Positions 7,061-16,649 of a DNA stretch of 64,000 nucleotides are shown here, in pieces (within the stretch, counting starts at the first letter, position 1; every line of letters starts with the position of its first letter). Below the pieces are notes generated by a model that was not told the origin of the DNA, did not search any database, and was given only the letters and a program-made list of their open reading frames with translations. Origin of the DNA: a virus; IMG/VR virus record IMGVR_UViG_3300032116_000062, positions 1-64,000 of that record; one strand, 5' to 3'. A program made the position numbers and the translations under genes.

Positions 7061-7692
7061 AATTAGTAACTGAAAAAAACAAAAACGGATTTGAAACAAA
7101 TGAATTCAGGGAGTACTTAAAAACTCCATGTCCAAAAACAGAAATGACACAAGATGAAGTTGATATGCTTCGGGATACATTATCAATGGGATTATCAACT
7201 TACCCAGGTTTAGGGATATCCGCAACTCAATTGGGTATTAAAAAAAGAGCATGCCTAATAAGATTTGGTGATGAAGAATTATTTTTAGTAAACCCAATAA
7301 TAAAAGAAAAATCTAAAGAAGGGTTTCTTTTTTATGAAGGATGTTTATCAATACCAAGAACAATTGAAAAACCAATTCGTACAATAAGAGCTTGTAAAGT
7401 AGTTATTGATACTGATAATCTTGGAGAATTGACATTTGAAATAAATCCAGATGGTGATAAGGCAGGTGAACAAATTTCAAAAGAAACAATGATGACTGTT
7501 ATTGTTCAGCATGAAATTGATCATTTGGATGGATTTACAATTAGAGATAGGGTTTATAGTACCACATTGGTTAAATCAGAAAACTATGGTAGAAACGATA
7601 GAGTTGTAATGAAATCCCCCGATGGTGATATGGTTGAAGTTAAGTATAAAAAGGCAAATGATTATTTTTTAAAGGGGTATGAAATAGTTTAA
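7057..7692 (+). CDS. def: Peptide deformylase
   Basis: 211 residues. All three family motifs are present: GLGISATQLG (about 51-60), EGCLS (94-98, metal-binding Cys96) and HEIDHLDG (152-159, metal ligands H152 and H156, catalytic E153). The enzyme removes the N-formyl group from nascent proteins using Fe2+. The N-terminal extension of about 30 residues and the insert between motifs 2 and 3 (DNLGELTFEINPDGDKAGEQ) are longer than in minimal cyanophage versions. A phage copy may support massive late translation. Confidence 0.93.
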   Translation: MKLVTEKNKNGFETNEFREYLKTPCPKTEMTQDEVDMLRDTLSMGLSTYPGLGISATQLGIKKRACLIRFGDEELFLVNPIIKEKSKEGFLFYEGCLSIPRTIEKPIRTIRACKVVIDTDNLGELTFEINPDGDKAGEQISKETMMTVIVQHEIDHLDGFTIRDRVYSTTLVKSENYGRNDRVVMKSPDGDMVEVKYKKANDYFLKGYEIV

Positions 7693-7694
7693 TT

Positions 7695-7955
7695 ATGGAA
7701 ATTATAATAATATTTTTATTTGTAGTTTTAGTAGTTGCCGGATGGGCAGTTATTAACTTATTAAGAAAGTTAGAAAAATACGAAGATGAATTTGAGGATT
7801 ATCAAAAATTTATCGAAACAGAAACTCAAAAAAATGAAGCATTACTGGAGGCATTAAGGCAAATAGATCAACGCCAAATGTTTGAGAAGGATGATGATGT
7901 TGGTTCTATATTTTATCAAATAAAAGAAACTATTGAAAGATTCAAAAAACGTTAA
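7695..7955 (+). CDS. Membrane-anchored coiled-coil protein
   Basis: 86 residues. An N-terminal hydrophobic helix (about 2-24) is followed directly by a charged, helical, coiled-coil region up to the basic C-terminus (ERFKKR). There is no signal-peptidase site, so it is probably an inner-membrane anchor with a cytoplasmic helix. Function unknown. It sits two bases downstream of the deformylase and two bases upstream of the late sigma gene. Confidence 0.6.
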   Translation: MEIIIIFLFVVLVVAGWAVINLLRKLEKYEDEFEDYQKFIETETQKNEALLEALRQIDQRQMFEKDDDVGSIFYQIKETIERFKKR

Positions 7956-7957
7956 AA

Positions 7958-8647
7958 ATGCCCAGAAAACCAAAAAATAAACAATACTTTACAAAAGATA
8001 CGGAAGATGCTATAATTGAGTATAATCTAACCGAAGATAAACTTATAAAAGATAAAATATATAGAGAAAGAATTAAATCTGCATTTGATAAACTCGCAGA
8101 GATAGTATATAACAAATGGAAATTTACCTACTTTGATGATGATCCACAAGATGTAATGAGTGAGGTTGTTACATTTATGATTGAAAAAATTCATATGTAT
8201 AAAGCCGGTAAAGGTAAAGCATTCTCATATTTTACAATCGTTGCAAGAAACTATCTTATCCTAAATAATAATGCAAATTATAAAAGATACAAAGATACAG
8301 ATGTAATTTCTAATATGCCAGAAAATTGGGATAAAGAAAATAATTTTAGAGAAGAAGTTCGGAACGATGAATATAGAGTTTTTAATAATCTAATGTTGGA
8401 GTATTGGGATAAACATTTAGAAAACTATTTTCCAAAAAAGAGAGATATGCAAATAGCAGATGCAGTACTGGAATTATTCAGACGTGCAGAGTACATAGAA
8501 AACTTTAATAAAAAATCATTATACCTTCTGATACGAGAAATGACAGGTCATCCAACTCATTATATTACAAAAGTTGTAAATAAAATGAAAGAAAAACAAA
8601 TGGATTTATATAATGAATTTGATATAACAGGAGATATAAAAATTTAA
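7958..8647 (+). CDS. gp55: Late-transcription sigma factor, T4 gp55-like
   Basis: 229 residues. It resembles T4-type gp55 sigma factors. The region DPQDVMSEVVTFMIEKIHMYKAGKGKAFSYFTIVARNYLI (split over residues 67-105) is a sigma region-2-like core that would contact RNA polymerase and the -10 element. The C-terminal part has a helical region ending in VVNKMKEKQMDLYNEF. Such factors direct host polymerase to late promoters (TATAAATA in T4). An ATATTTATA motif occurs before structural genes in this same window, which supports the call. Confidence 0.78.
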   Translation: MPRKPKNKQYFTKDTEDAIIEYNLTEDKLIKDKIYRERIKSAFDKLAEIVYNKWKFTYFDDDPQDVMSEVVTFMIEKIHMYKAGKGKAFSYFTIVARNYLILNNNANYKRYKDTDVISNMPENWDKENNFREEVRNDEYRVFNNLMLEYWDKHLENYFPKKRDMQIADAVLELFRRAEYIENFNKKSLYLLIREMTGHPTHYITKVVNKMKEKQMDLYNEFDITGDIKI

Positions 8648-8649
8648 TT

Positions 8650-10353
8650 ATGATACAATTAGGATTATCAGGATTCTACCACGATTCCGCCGCAGCATTG
8701 GTTATAGATGGAAAAGTAATAGCAGCAATAGAAGAAGAGAAACTATCGGGTATAAAGCACGATAGTTCTTTTCCGTTTAAAGCAATTCAATGGGTTTTGG
8801 AATATGCGCAAGTTACAATTGATGAAGTTGATATGGTTTGTTGGTATGAGGTTCCTGAAATAAAATTTAATCGAGTATATAAATCTTTATTTGGTGATTG
8901 GAAGGATTTTTTATTAGGAAAAGGTAGAAGAAATCGATTTATCAAAAGATGGAATTCAAATGAAGGTAATATAAAGGGTATATTGAATTCTATTGGTTAT
9001 GAGGGCGTTGTTGTTTATACAAAGCACCATCTATCTCATTTGGCTTTTTCTTATTACACATCCCCATTTAATGATGCTATAGGGTTATCCGTTGATGCGG
9101 TGGGTGAAGATGAAACTCTTTTAGCCTGTTATATTAGAGATAATAATTTTCATAAAATTACAAATTTAAAATTTCCAAATTCATTAGGATTGGTATATTC
9201 CGCATTAACCGCATATTTAGGATTCAAACCAAATGAAGGTGAATATAAAGTTATGGGATTGGCTCCATACGGAGATAAAAAGAAATACGAATATGTATTT
9301 GATAAAATAACATTTTATGATAGAGTGTTAGATTTAATAAACATAAATCAAAAATATTTTACATATCAAACATCAGAAGTCGATATGTTTAATTCTAAAC
9401 TTATAGAATTAATTGGATTTCTTCCCAGATTTAAAGATGAACCGATAGAACAGCATCATAAGGATTTGGCAGCTGCACTTCAGAGTTGGTACGAATCTCA
9501 ATTTTATTTTATATTAAATAGAGTAAATAGTAATTGGAATAGTGATAATTTAGTGTTGGCTGGTGGTTGTGCATATAATGGTACGGCTAATGGTAAAATA
9601 AAACACCACACTACTTTCAAAAATGTTTGGATTCCATTCGCACCATCCGATGCCGGATCTGCAATAGGATCGTGTTTATATCATTGGCATATAACATTGG
9701 GCAATCCAAAAGTAGTTGGGGGAGATAATCAAACACCATTTACAGGTCCGGAATATACGGAAGAAGAAATATTAAACGCACTCGGAAAGGTTTCGGATTT
9801 AAATATAATAATCATGAAGGATGAATCGGAGTTACGTTCATCTGTTGCAAAGTTAATAAAAGATGGTAATATCATTGGGTGGTTTAGAGGTAGGACTGAA
9901 TTTGGTGCGAGGGCATTGGGAAATCGTTCTATTTTAGGAAATCCACATCTTCCAGATATTAGAGATAGAATTAATAAGGTTGTCAAAAAGAGAGAAATGT
10001 TTAGACCATTTGCACCATCGGTAACACATGAGGATTATAAAAAATATTTCAAATCCGAAGAGGATGTTCCATATATGAATCAAGTTGTGCAAGTTATTTC
10101 ACAAACACCGATTCCATCGGTAACACACGTTGATAATTCGGCAAGAATACAGACGGTCAAAAGAGAGCAGAATCCACTATATTATGATTTATTAAAAGAA
10201 TTTGAAAAGATAACAGGAACACCAATCCTATTAAACACATCATTTAATTTAAAGGATTATACTATGGTAAATTCTCCTGAACAAGCCATATGGACATTTA
10301 AAAATTCTGATATGGATTATTTGGTATTGGGTAACTTTTTGATTAGTAAATAA
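8650..10353 (+). CDS. Carbamoyltransferase (NodU/CmcH family)
   Basis: 567 residues, full length. The N-terminal ASKHA-type domain opens with GLSGFYHDSAAALV and has the HHLSH motif (H126-H130), then LAGGCAYNGTANGKI and APSDAGSAIGS. The C-terminal domain starts around GWFRGRTEFGARALGNRSIL and continues with MFRPFAPSV. The family transfers carbamoyl from carbamoyl phosphate (via carbamoyl-AMP) to sugar hydroxyls or antibiotics. Phage versions are known, but their substrates are mostly unproven. With the glycan locus in the same genome, a sugar is the likely acceptor (inference). Confidence 0.93.
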   Translation: MIQLGLSGFYHDSAAALVIDGKVIAAIEEEKLSGIKHDSSFPFKAIQWVLEYAQVTIDEVDMVCWYEVPEIKFNRVYKSLFGDWKDFLLGKGRRNRFIKRWNSNEGNIKGILNSIGYEGVVVYTKHHLSHLAFSYYTSPFNDAIGLSVDAVGEDETLLACYIRDNNFHKITNLKFPNSLGLVYSALTAYLGFKPNEGEYKVMGLAPYGDKKKYEYVFDKITFYDRVLDLININQKYFTYQTSEVDMFNSKLIELIGFLPRFKDEPIEQHHKDLAAALQSWYESQFYFILNRVNSNWNSDNLVLAGGCAYNGTANGKIKHHTTFKNVWIPFAPSDAGSAIGSCLYHWHITLGNPKVVGGDNQTPFTGPEYTEEEILNALGKVSDLNIIIMKDESELRSSVAKLIKDGNIIGWFRGRTEFGARALGNRSILGNPHLPDIRDRINKVVKKREMFRPFAPSVTHEDYKKYFKSEEDVPYMNQVVQVISQTPIPSVTHVDNSARIQTVKREQNPLYYDLLKEFEKITGTPILLNTSFNLKDYTMVNSPEQAIWTFKNSDMDYLVLGNFLISK

Positions 10354-10360
10354 TTATTAG

Positions 10361-10368
10361 TATAAATA
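10361..10368 (+). promoter_or_regulatory. TATAAATA late-promoter box
   Basis: The exact T4 late box in T4 orientation, nine bases before the ATG at 10378 that opens the baseplate operon. All other motif copies in the window are in the reverse-complement orientation (ATATTTATA). Confidence 0.6.
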
Positions 10369-10377
10369 ATAAATTTT

Positions 10378-10782
10378 ATGAGTACTGAATTTCAGTTATT
10401 TGATGGTAAAAATTTATCCTCTTTATTCAGAGATATATACGAAAACCAACAGAATAAAAAGAAAAATATTTCCGATTTGATTGAATCACTTCGTAAATTA
10501 ATTAAGAACGTTGGTGAAGCAACTGTCATTGCTCCTATAATAAAAGACCTTATCGAAGTATCGGTTAAGAACGATGAACACTTAATTAAGATGGCTACTA
10601 TTGCTCAAAGACTTGCTGCAGCAGAGGCTAAGGGAATTGGTGAAGATGGTTGGTTGAGTGAAAATGAAAAAGCACAATTGTTAAACGATTTGGAAGATAG
10701 TGTAAATGAATTGGAGAAATCAACAAAAGAAAAGTTGACAGATATTGAAATAGAGATAGAAGAAATAAAAACAAAATCATAA
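10378..10782 (+). CDS. Hypothetical protein at the head of the baseplate operon
   Basis: 134 residues, almost entirely helical and charged, with coiled-coil character at both ends (NQQNKKKNISDLIESLRKLI; LNDLEDSVNELEKSTKEKL). No catalytic motif, cysteine or membrane segment. It is the first gene after the TATAAATA box and overlaps the hub/spike gene by one base, so a tail-assembly or baseplate-associated role is likely from position alone. Confidence 0.65.
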   Translation: MSTEFQLFDGKNLSSLFRDIYENQQNKKKNISDLIESLRKLIKNVGEATVIAPIIKDLIEVSVKNDEHLIKMATIAQRLAAAEAKGIGEDGWLSENEKAQLLNDLEDSVNELEKSTKEKLTDIEIEIEEIKTKS

Positions 10783-11996
10783 TGGAAGCATTTTTAGCAA
10801 CGGTTAAAAAAGTATATTTAACTGAAGATGATTTTAAAGAATTGGATACTGAAAACGATTTTGTTAAGTATTACAATAATAATAAAAACTTTTTCGGCAA
10901 AGATGCTAGATTTTTGGGTGCAATTGAATTTGCAAGGGATATTCCGTATAAAATAGAAAACTATGCATTTCCATTTGATAAAAATAATATGACCTTCCCG
11001 ATTGTGGGTGAAACCGTTTTTATATTAGTAAATAATAGGGAATATTATTGGATGCCATTTGCAAATGTTCAATATCCAAATTATAGAGAAGATTATAAAA
11101 TTTCCGAAGCTTCAAAAGAAAAGAGTATAGAAAATTTAGATAATTCATCAAAAAATCAACAATACAAAGAAAATAAATCAACAGGAACACCAAACAATAA
11201 ACCAAATCTGACGGAATCAAAAAAGAAAAGTTATGAAGTAAAAGAAAAAGTAAAATTCTTAAAACCAAAAGAGGGAGATACGATTATAAGTGGTAGAGTT
11301 GGAAATACCATTAGATTTTCAGAGTTTTTTTTAACTTCGGATGGCAAAACATCTTCACCATCAATAATAATACGAAATAAACAAAACCCAGAATTTGATA
11401 ATAAGAAAATTGGTGAATTAGTAGAAGAAGATATTAATAAAGATGGTACATCCGTTTATATAACATCCGGTAAGGTGAAAATACCATTCAAAGAAACTAT
11501 TAAAAAACAAAAAGTAGGTTTTAAAAATTATCCAAATTCAAAAGATTTTGAAGGTGATCAATTGTTTGTAAACTCTGATAGGGTATTAATATCAGCAAAA
11601 GCCTATGAATGTATTATATACGGAAAGACGAATACAGGAATAATAACGGATGGAAACTTTTCTGTTGATGCAGAAAAGGAAGTGTATATTCACTCTAATA
11701 ATAAAATAACAATACATTCGGCTGGAAATAATCAAATATTTTTAAATTCAGAGAATGGCAAAATATATTTAGGAAAAAATAAAGGAGAAGGAAATGAAGG
11801 TGCGGATGTTCAGAAGATGGTATTGGGTGGTGAACTTGTAGCAATAATGAAAGAATTAATTGATGCAATAAATCAACAACAATATTTAACTCCATCAGGA
11901 CCATCTGCAACAGGTCCTGTTAATAGAGCAACGTTTACATCTATAAAAAATAAATTAAACAAACTCTTATCGAGTACAAACTTTGTATCTAAATAA
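10782..11996 (+). CDS. gp5: Baseplate hub/spike protein (gp5/VgrG-like)
   Basis: 404 residues. The N-terminal part (FLATVKKVY..., GETVFILVNNREYYWMPF) looks like an OB-fold. A charged linker (about 115-160) follows, then a second OB-like segment with GRVGNTIRFSEF and the C-terminal beta-helix rich in short repeats (VYIHSNNKITIHSAG, QIFLNSENGKIYLG). This is the layout of T4 gp5 C-terminal needles and VgrG spikes. No lysozyme catalytic segment is visible, unlike T4 gp5. It is one-base coupled to both neighbours. Confidence 0.75.
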   Translation: MEAFLATVKKVYLTEDDFKELDTENDFVKYYNNNKNFFGKDARFLGAIEFARDIPYKIENYAFPFDKNNMTFPIVGETVFILVNNREYYWMPFANVQYPNYREDYKISEASKEKSIENLDNSSKNQQYKENKSTGTPNNKPNLTESKKKSYEVKEKVKFLKPKEGDTIISGRVGNTIRFSEFFLTSDGKTSSPSIIIRNKQNPEFDNKKIGELVEEDINKDGTSVYITSGKVKIPFKETIKKQKVGFKNYPNSKDFEGDQLFVNSDRVLISAKAYECIIYGKTNTGIITDGNFSVDAEKEVYIHSNNKITIHSAGNNQIFLNSENGKIYLGKNKGEGNEGADVQKMVLGGELVAIMKELIDAINQQQYLTPSGPSATGPVNRATFTSIKNKLNKLLSSTNFVSK

Positions 11997-12544
11997 TGTC
12001 ATGGAGTGCATTTAAATCTACTTTACTACCGGCCATGCAATCTAATTTGTTTGGTAATAATATTGATGGATTTGCCAAAACATTTACCACATCATACGAT
12101 ATTGCAATAAAAGGTGGAAAGGAAACCATAAATCCTATACCATTATTAAAAGGTAATACATCTGCTATGGAGGCACAATTGGCTTCCCTTTTGAGACAAA
12201 CTCAAATGTCAAAATCAACAACATTATTGGATATAATCGGACCGGCAATAATATCATATTGGGCAGGCGGTACAATGGCACCTATACCACCATTAATACC
12301 TGCGCCCGGAGCGATTGCAAATATAGTATTGACTCAGGGAACGGTACTTAATCCTGGTACATGGAGTCCGATACCCGTTCCACCCAATAATGACTCTTCT
12401 GTATTTTTAAATGCGTTTATAACAGCTGCAAAGATACATTTATCAACTGTTAGTGGTTTATATGTTGTGTTAGCACAATACCCACCACCTGCACCCCCTG
12501 CCCCAGGGGTTTTGCCATGGACGGGGTATATTGTACCTGATTAA
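11996..12544 (+). CDS. Proline-rich baseplate-associated protein
   Basis: 182 residues. A helical N-terminal half (MSWSAFKSTLLPAMQSNLFG...; MEAQLASLLRQTQMSKS) precedes a proline- and glycine-rich half (PIPPLIPAPGA, PIPVPP, YPPPAPPAPG). No enzyme motif. It is coupled to the spike gene by an ATG within the previous stop region (TAATG) and precedes a late motif. A structural or chaperone role in spike assembly is inferred from position. Confidence 0.6.
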   Translation: MSWSAFKSTLLPAMQSNLFGNNIDGFAKTFTTSYDIAIKGGKETINPIPLLKGNTSAMEAQLASLLRQTQMSKSTTLLDIIGPAIISYWAGGTMAPIPPLIPAPGAIANIVLTQGTVLNPGTWSPIPVPPNNDSSVFLNAFITAAKIHLSTVSGLYVVLAQYPPPAPPAPGVLPWTGYIVPD

Positions 12545-12557
12545 ATTTTAACTTTCA

Positions 12558-12566
12558 ATATTTATA
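12558..12566 (+). promoter_or_regulatory. ATATTTATA motif (late-type)
   Basis: Exact ATATTTATA in the 36-base gap between two baseplate genes, 14 bases before the ATG at 12581. Confidence 0.6.
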
Positions 12567-12580
12567 TAAAAACAATTATT

Positions 12581-13090
12581 ATGGATTCAAAATTATTAGT
12601 CGGATTGATTAAAGAAGTTGTTCAACGTGAAGTTAAGCAACAGGTCAAAGAAGAACTGGCGAAGTTAATTAAATCCGGTGCGGTTACATTAAACAAAGAA
12701 AGAAAGCAGCCATCATTAATGGAAATGACGGAAGTTAATAAAACTGCACCGATTAAAACACAGACAGTTACTACGCAAATAAAAAGACCTCAACAAACAA
12801 AGGAATTTACAAAAAATCCTATTTTGAATGAGGTTTTAAATATGACACAACCATTCACTGCACAACAAAGAGCAGAAGGTTCTATGCCAGGAGTTAGTGG
12901 TGGTAGTAGTGTTTTAGATATGATACAGCCACAAATGAGTGTAGAGGAAGATTGGCAAACTATGGATTTTAGAGATATAAACGTACCATCGGATACTCCA
13001 AGCTTTGAAACAACAGGCGATGGACTCCAAGATGCAACAATTAAAGCATTGACAAGAGATTATTCTGAATTAGTAAAGAGATTTAAATAA
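12581..13090 (+). CDS. Hypothetical baseplate/tail protein
   Basis: 169 residues. The N-terminal helix is amphipathic (LIKEVVQREVKQQVKEELAKLI). A basic linker and a low-complexity, probably extended middle follow, with a short helix at the C-terminus (LQDATIKALTRDYSELVKRF). No known domain. It has its own ATATTTATA element and overlaps gp25 by one base, so it is a late structural or assembly gene. Possible tape-measure chaperone or wedge accessory; undecided. Confidence 0.6.
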   Translation: MDSKLLVGLIKEVVQREVKQQVKEELAKLIKSGAVTLNKERKQPSLMEMTEVNKTAPIKTQTVTTQIKRPQQTKEFTKNPILNEVLNMTQPFTAQQRAEGSMPGVSGGSSVLDMIQPQMSVEEDWQTMDFRDINVPSDTPSFETTGDGLQDATIKALTRDYSELVKRFK

Positions 13091-13527
13091 TGGCAATAGA
13101 ATTAGGTAAAGTAAATGTAAGCGATTTAACCGAAAATGGTTATAAAAAAATCGGAATTGGAATAAATACAACACCAAATACCGATGGTATATTCGCAACA
13201 AATTACACTACTTTATCACAAGCGAAGGATAATATTAAAAATTTATTATTAACGCAAAAGGGTGAACGTTTAATGCAGCCTGATTTTGGTTGTGATATAT
13301 GGAGAGTGATATTTGAACAATCGGTAGATGGTGAAATCGATATTGCTATAGAAAATTCAATTATAGATGCTGTAAATACATGGTTACCATATTTAAATAT
13401 AAATCAAATTATAATTGATAGTGATGATGATAGTAAAGATAGTAATAGAATTGGTTTAGAAATCAATTTTTCATTAACATCAAATCCAAATTTGAAAGAT
13501 TCGGTAAAAATTGTATTAAATAATTAA
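13090..13527 (+). CDS. gp25: Baseplate wedge protein, gp25-like (GPW/gp25 family)
   Basis: 145 residues. The gp25 core is visible: AKDNIKNLLLTQKGERLMQPDFGCDIWRVIFEQ (split across about 48-80) has the conserved KGER-x-x-x-P-x-F-G pattern. A helix around INSIIDAVNTWLPYL-like sequence and a final beta hairpin follow. gp25 is the conserved initiator of the wedge and sheath in contractile tails and type VI systems. It is directly followed by gp6, the usual order. Confidence 0.92.
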   Translation: MAIELGKVNVSDLTENGYKKIGIGINTTPNTDGIFATNYTTLSQAKDNIKNLLLTQKGERLMQPDFGCDIWRVIFEQSVDGEIDIAIENSIIDAVNTWLPYLNINQIIIDSDDDSKDSNRIGLEINFSLTSNPNLKDSVKIVLNN

Positions 13528-13530
13528 TAA

Positions 13531-15555
13531 ATGGCAATTAAAAGTGTAAAAAAATCTTGGGGAGCAAATAAAGACATAAATTATGTCGGAAAGGATTTTG
13601 AATCGTTAAAACAAAATTTAATAGATTATACAAAAACCTATTTCCCAAATACATATTCGGATTTTAATGAAGCATCTCCGGGTATGGTTTTCATAGAACA
13701 GGCTGCAGCAATAGGTGATGTATTATCTTTTTATCAAGATACACAACTAAAAGAATCAATGCTTGCATATGCAACGGAGCGTAAAAATGTTATGGCATTG
13801 GCACAGGCAATGGGGTACAAACCAAAAGTAACAACACCTGCAGTTACGACTCTAACGGTCTACCAATTAGTTCCATCAAAGGGTGCACCAAATTATGAAC
13901 CCGATGAATCTTTTTATTTTAAAATTAGTGAGGGGATGCAAGTTGCATCAACCACAAATTCAAACGTAGTATTTAGAACAAACGATGTTGTAGATTTTGC
14001 AAATGAAACTAATAGAGAAATATCCGTTCACGAAAGAGATGGTACAACAGGATCTCCGACTTTTTATTTGATAACAAAAAAAGTAAAGGCCATTTCTGCT
14101 AGAGAAATTTCAACTACAATAAACGTTCCAGCTGGTGATTTAGATTATCCATCGGTAAATATATCGGATAATAATATAATTGAGATAGTATCAATAACCG
14201 ATGAAAATAACAACAAATATTATGAAGTACCTTATTTGGCACAAGAAAGTATTTTTGTTGAAAAACCAAATACGGATGTAAATAGTAGTTTGTATGAGTA
14301 TTCAAATGTTGTTCCTTATGTTTTAGAAGTTCAGAAAGTACCAAGAAGATTTTCGGTATTAATAAATTCGGATAACACAACTACTATACAATTTGGAAGT
14401 GGTGATGTTAACATGAATGATGAAATTATATTACCTAATTCAAAAAATTTAGGTTTAGGTTTGGCAAATTCAATAAAGAGAGTTAATGTTGCAATAGATC
14501 CTTCTAATTTTTTAAAAACAAATACATTTGGAATAGCCCCTGCAGGGAAAACTTTGACTGTTAAATATTTAGTTGGAGGTGGGGTAGAATCAAACGTAAA
14601 TCAGGGTGATTTAACAACTATAAATAGAATAGAGTTTGATGAAGATTTATTATCTATAAGTGAATCGAATTTACCATTGTATCAGACAATGAAAAATTCA
14701 ATTGCAATTGAAAATGAAGAGTCGGCAACTGGTGGTAGAGGATCAGAATCGATTGAAGAGATTAGGCAAAATGCACTTGCTACGTTTGGTTCTCAAAACA
14801 GAGCTGTTACTCGAGAAGATTATGTTGTTAGAGCTTTATCTATGCCAGAACGATACGGTAGTGTTGCAAAAGTTTATGTAAGTCCTGATGGTGAAATCGA
14901 TAATAATTCGCCTGCATCTATACTGGCATCTCCAAAAAATATAGCAGAATTTGTTGGTGTTGTTGAGGGATTAAAAGATAAATCTACAAATGAAATACAA
15001 AAAGAATTGGTTAAATATCTTTCACAAAAAAAGAAATCAATTTCAGAAGTAAATAATCCATTTGCTATAAACATGTATGTTTTGGGATTTGATTCTAATA
15101 AAAAATTAACAAACTTAAATCAGGCAGTAAAGGAAAACTTAAAAACATATATTGGAGAATATAGAATGTTGACAGATGCGGTAAATATAATTGATGGATT
15201 TGTGGTCAATATTGGTTGTGATTTTGAAATAATAACTTATTCTGAATATAATAAAACAGAAGTGTTAACAAAGTGTATTACAGAATTGCAAGATTATTTT
15301 AATATAGATAACTGGACATTTAATAAACCAATAAACATTTCGGAAATAGAGTTAATTATTGCAAATGTTGAGGGTGTTATGAGTGTACCTTCTGTTAAAA
15401 TATATAATTTATGTGCAAGTGATAATGGAAATTATTCACCGAATAGGTACAATATAGCAGAAGCAACGCAGGGAAAGATTGTATATCCATCTTTAGATCC
15501 TTGTGTATTTGAAGTTAAATATCCTAATAAAGATATAAAAGGGAGGGCCTTATAA
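13531..15555 (+). CDS. gp6: Baseplate wedge protein, gp6-like (BaseplateJ)
   Basis: 674 residues, close to T4 gp6. The N-terminus has the family pattern: NYVGKDFESLKQNLIDYTKTYFPNTYSDFNEASPGMVFIEQAAAIGDVLSFYQD (residues about 16-70). The stretch ERKNVMALAQAMGYKP follows, then ATFGSQNRAVTREDYVVRALSMPERYG around 410-440, typical of J/gp6 proteins. The C-terminal part is beta-rich. Six dimers form the ring of the baseplate in T4. It lies between gp25 and a row of wedge/tail genes, overlapping the next by one base. Confidence 0.93.
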   Translation: MAIKSVKKSWGANKDINYVGKDFESLKQNLIDYTKTYFPNTYSDFNEASPGMVFIEQAAAIGDVLSFYQDTQLKESMLAYATERKNVMALAQAMGYKPKVTTPAVTTLTVYQLVPSKGAPNYEPDESFYFKISEGMQVASTTNSNVVFRTNDVVDFANETNREISVHERDGTTGSPTFYLITKKVKAISAREISTTINVPAGDLDYPSVNISDNNIIEIVSITDENNNKYYEVPYLAQESIFVEKPNTDVNSSLYEYSNVVPYVLEVQKVPRRFSVLINSDNTTTIQFGSGDVNMNDEIILPNSKNLGLGLANSIKRVNVAIDPSNFLKTNTFGIAPAGKTLTVKYLVGGGVESNVNQGDLTTINRIEFDEDLLSISESNLPLYQTMKNSIAIENEESATGGRGSESIEEIRQNALATFGSQNRAVTREDYVVRALSMPERYGSVAKVYVSPDGEIDNNSPASILASPKNIAEFVGVVEGLKDKSTNEIQKELVKYLSQKKKSISEVNNPFAINMYVLGFDSNKKLTNLNQAVKENLKTYIGEYRMLTDAVNIIDGFVVNIGCDFEIITYSEYNKTEVLTKCITELQDYFNIDNWTFNKPINISEIELIIANVEGVMSVPSVKIYNLCASDNGNYSPNRYNIAEATQGKIVYPSLDPCVFEVKYPNKDIKGRAL

Positions 15556-16649
15556 TGCATAAACTATTTTCATCATCATACGATGCCAGTATCTACCTTC
15601 AACAACCTGATCAAAACACAGGCAGGGATGAATTATTAGAAGTTGGAAAGTTATACTATTCATCGGTAAAAGATATTGCAAGAAGTTTAGTAAAATTTAA
15701 TATCAATCCTATTTCCAGTTCTTTGCATGATAATAATGTAACAGGGAGTTGGAAATGCTTTTTAAATTTAAAAACCGTTGCCGCTGAAGAAATTCCATTG
15801 GAGTATACATTATATGCAAATGCAGTTTCTCAAAGTTGGACAATGGGAACAGGAACCAAATTTGATAACGTAACAACCGATGGTATAAGTTGGAAATATC
15901 GAAATGGATTGGATAAGTGGCAAGATAATACAATAGGTGGTACTGCTACTTATATTGCCGGAACTACCGGATCTGCAAATGCAGAGGGTGGAACGTGGTA
16001 TACAGCATCGGAAGCTTCTCAATCTTTTAATTACGAATCATCCGATTTAAGAATGGATGTAACAGGTATAGTTAATCTCTGGATTAGTGGTACATTACCT
16101 AACAATGGTTTTATTATACACCATAGTTTGGATAATGAGTATAATAATTCTTTGGATTATGGTATGATAAAATTTTTCTCTAAAGAAACAAGTACAATAT
16201 ACGAACCGAAATTAGAACTAGTTTGGAACGATGTATCCTATGTAACAACCGGTCTTTCAAAAGTAACAGGAAGTTTATACGATAATGATTATAAAGTTGT
16301 TTTGACAAATTTCAAAACAAAATATCCAAAAGATAGTGTTGTTAAAGTTAGATTGAAAGGTAGAGATATGTATCCCTTAAAATCATTTGGATCATCATTT
16401 GCATATGATCAGGTAAAGCATTTACCAACAGGATCAACTTACTATCAATTGGAAGATTATATAACAAAAGAAGTAATAGTTCCATTCGGTGAATATTCAA
16501 AAGTTAGTTGTGATACATCTGGAAATTATTTTAAAATGGATTTATCAACACTACCAATATCGCGAAATTATTTAGTAAAAATAAAAGTTGTAGAAGATGG
16601 AATATCTACAATAATTGATGATAAATTTATGTTTGAAATTGTAGAATAA
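15555..16649 (+). CDS. Tail/baseplate structural protein (DNRLRE-like beta domain)
   Basis: 364 residues, mostly beta. The first 230 residues resemble DNRLRE-type domains: SSYDASIYLQQP, IARSLVKFNI, alternating strands with WKCFLNLKTV and YTLYANAVSQSWTMGTG, and MDVTGIVNLWISG near 170-185. This is followed by an FKTKYPKDSVVKVRLKGRD segment and an Ig-like C-terminus. No catalytic residues apparent. It sits between gp6 and other baseplate genes, so it is a wedge or fibre-attachment component (inference). Confidence 0.6.
   Translation: MHKLFSSSYDASIYLQQPDQNTGRDELLEVGKLYYSSVKDIARSLVKFNINPISSSLHDNNVTGSWKCFLNLKTVAAEEIPLEYTLYANAVSQSWTMGTGTKFDNVTTDGISWKYRNGLDKWQDNTIGGTATYIAGTTGSANAEGGTWYTASEASQSFNYESSDLRMDVTGIVNLWISGTLPNNGFIIHHSLDNEYNNSLDYGMIKFFSKETSTIYEPKLELVWNDVSYVTTGLSKVTGSLYDNDYKVVLTNFKTKYPKDSVVKVRLKGRDMYPLKSFGSSFAYDQVKHLPTGSTYYQLEDYITKEVIVPFGEYSKVSCDTSGNYFKMDLSTLPISRNYLVKIKVVEDGISTIIDDKFMFEIVE

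Noticed and set aside
10782-11996. Tail lysozyme domain in the gp5-like spike
   Set aside because: No lysozyme catalytic segment is seen; only OB-like and beta-helix parts are visible.
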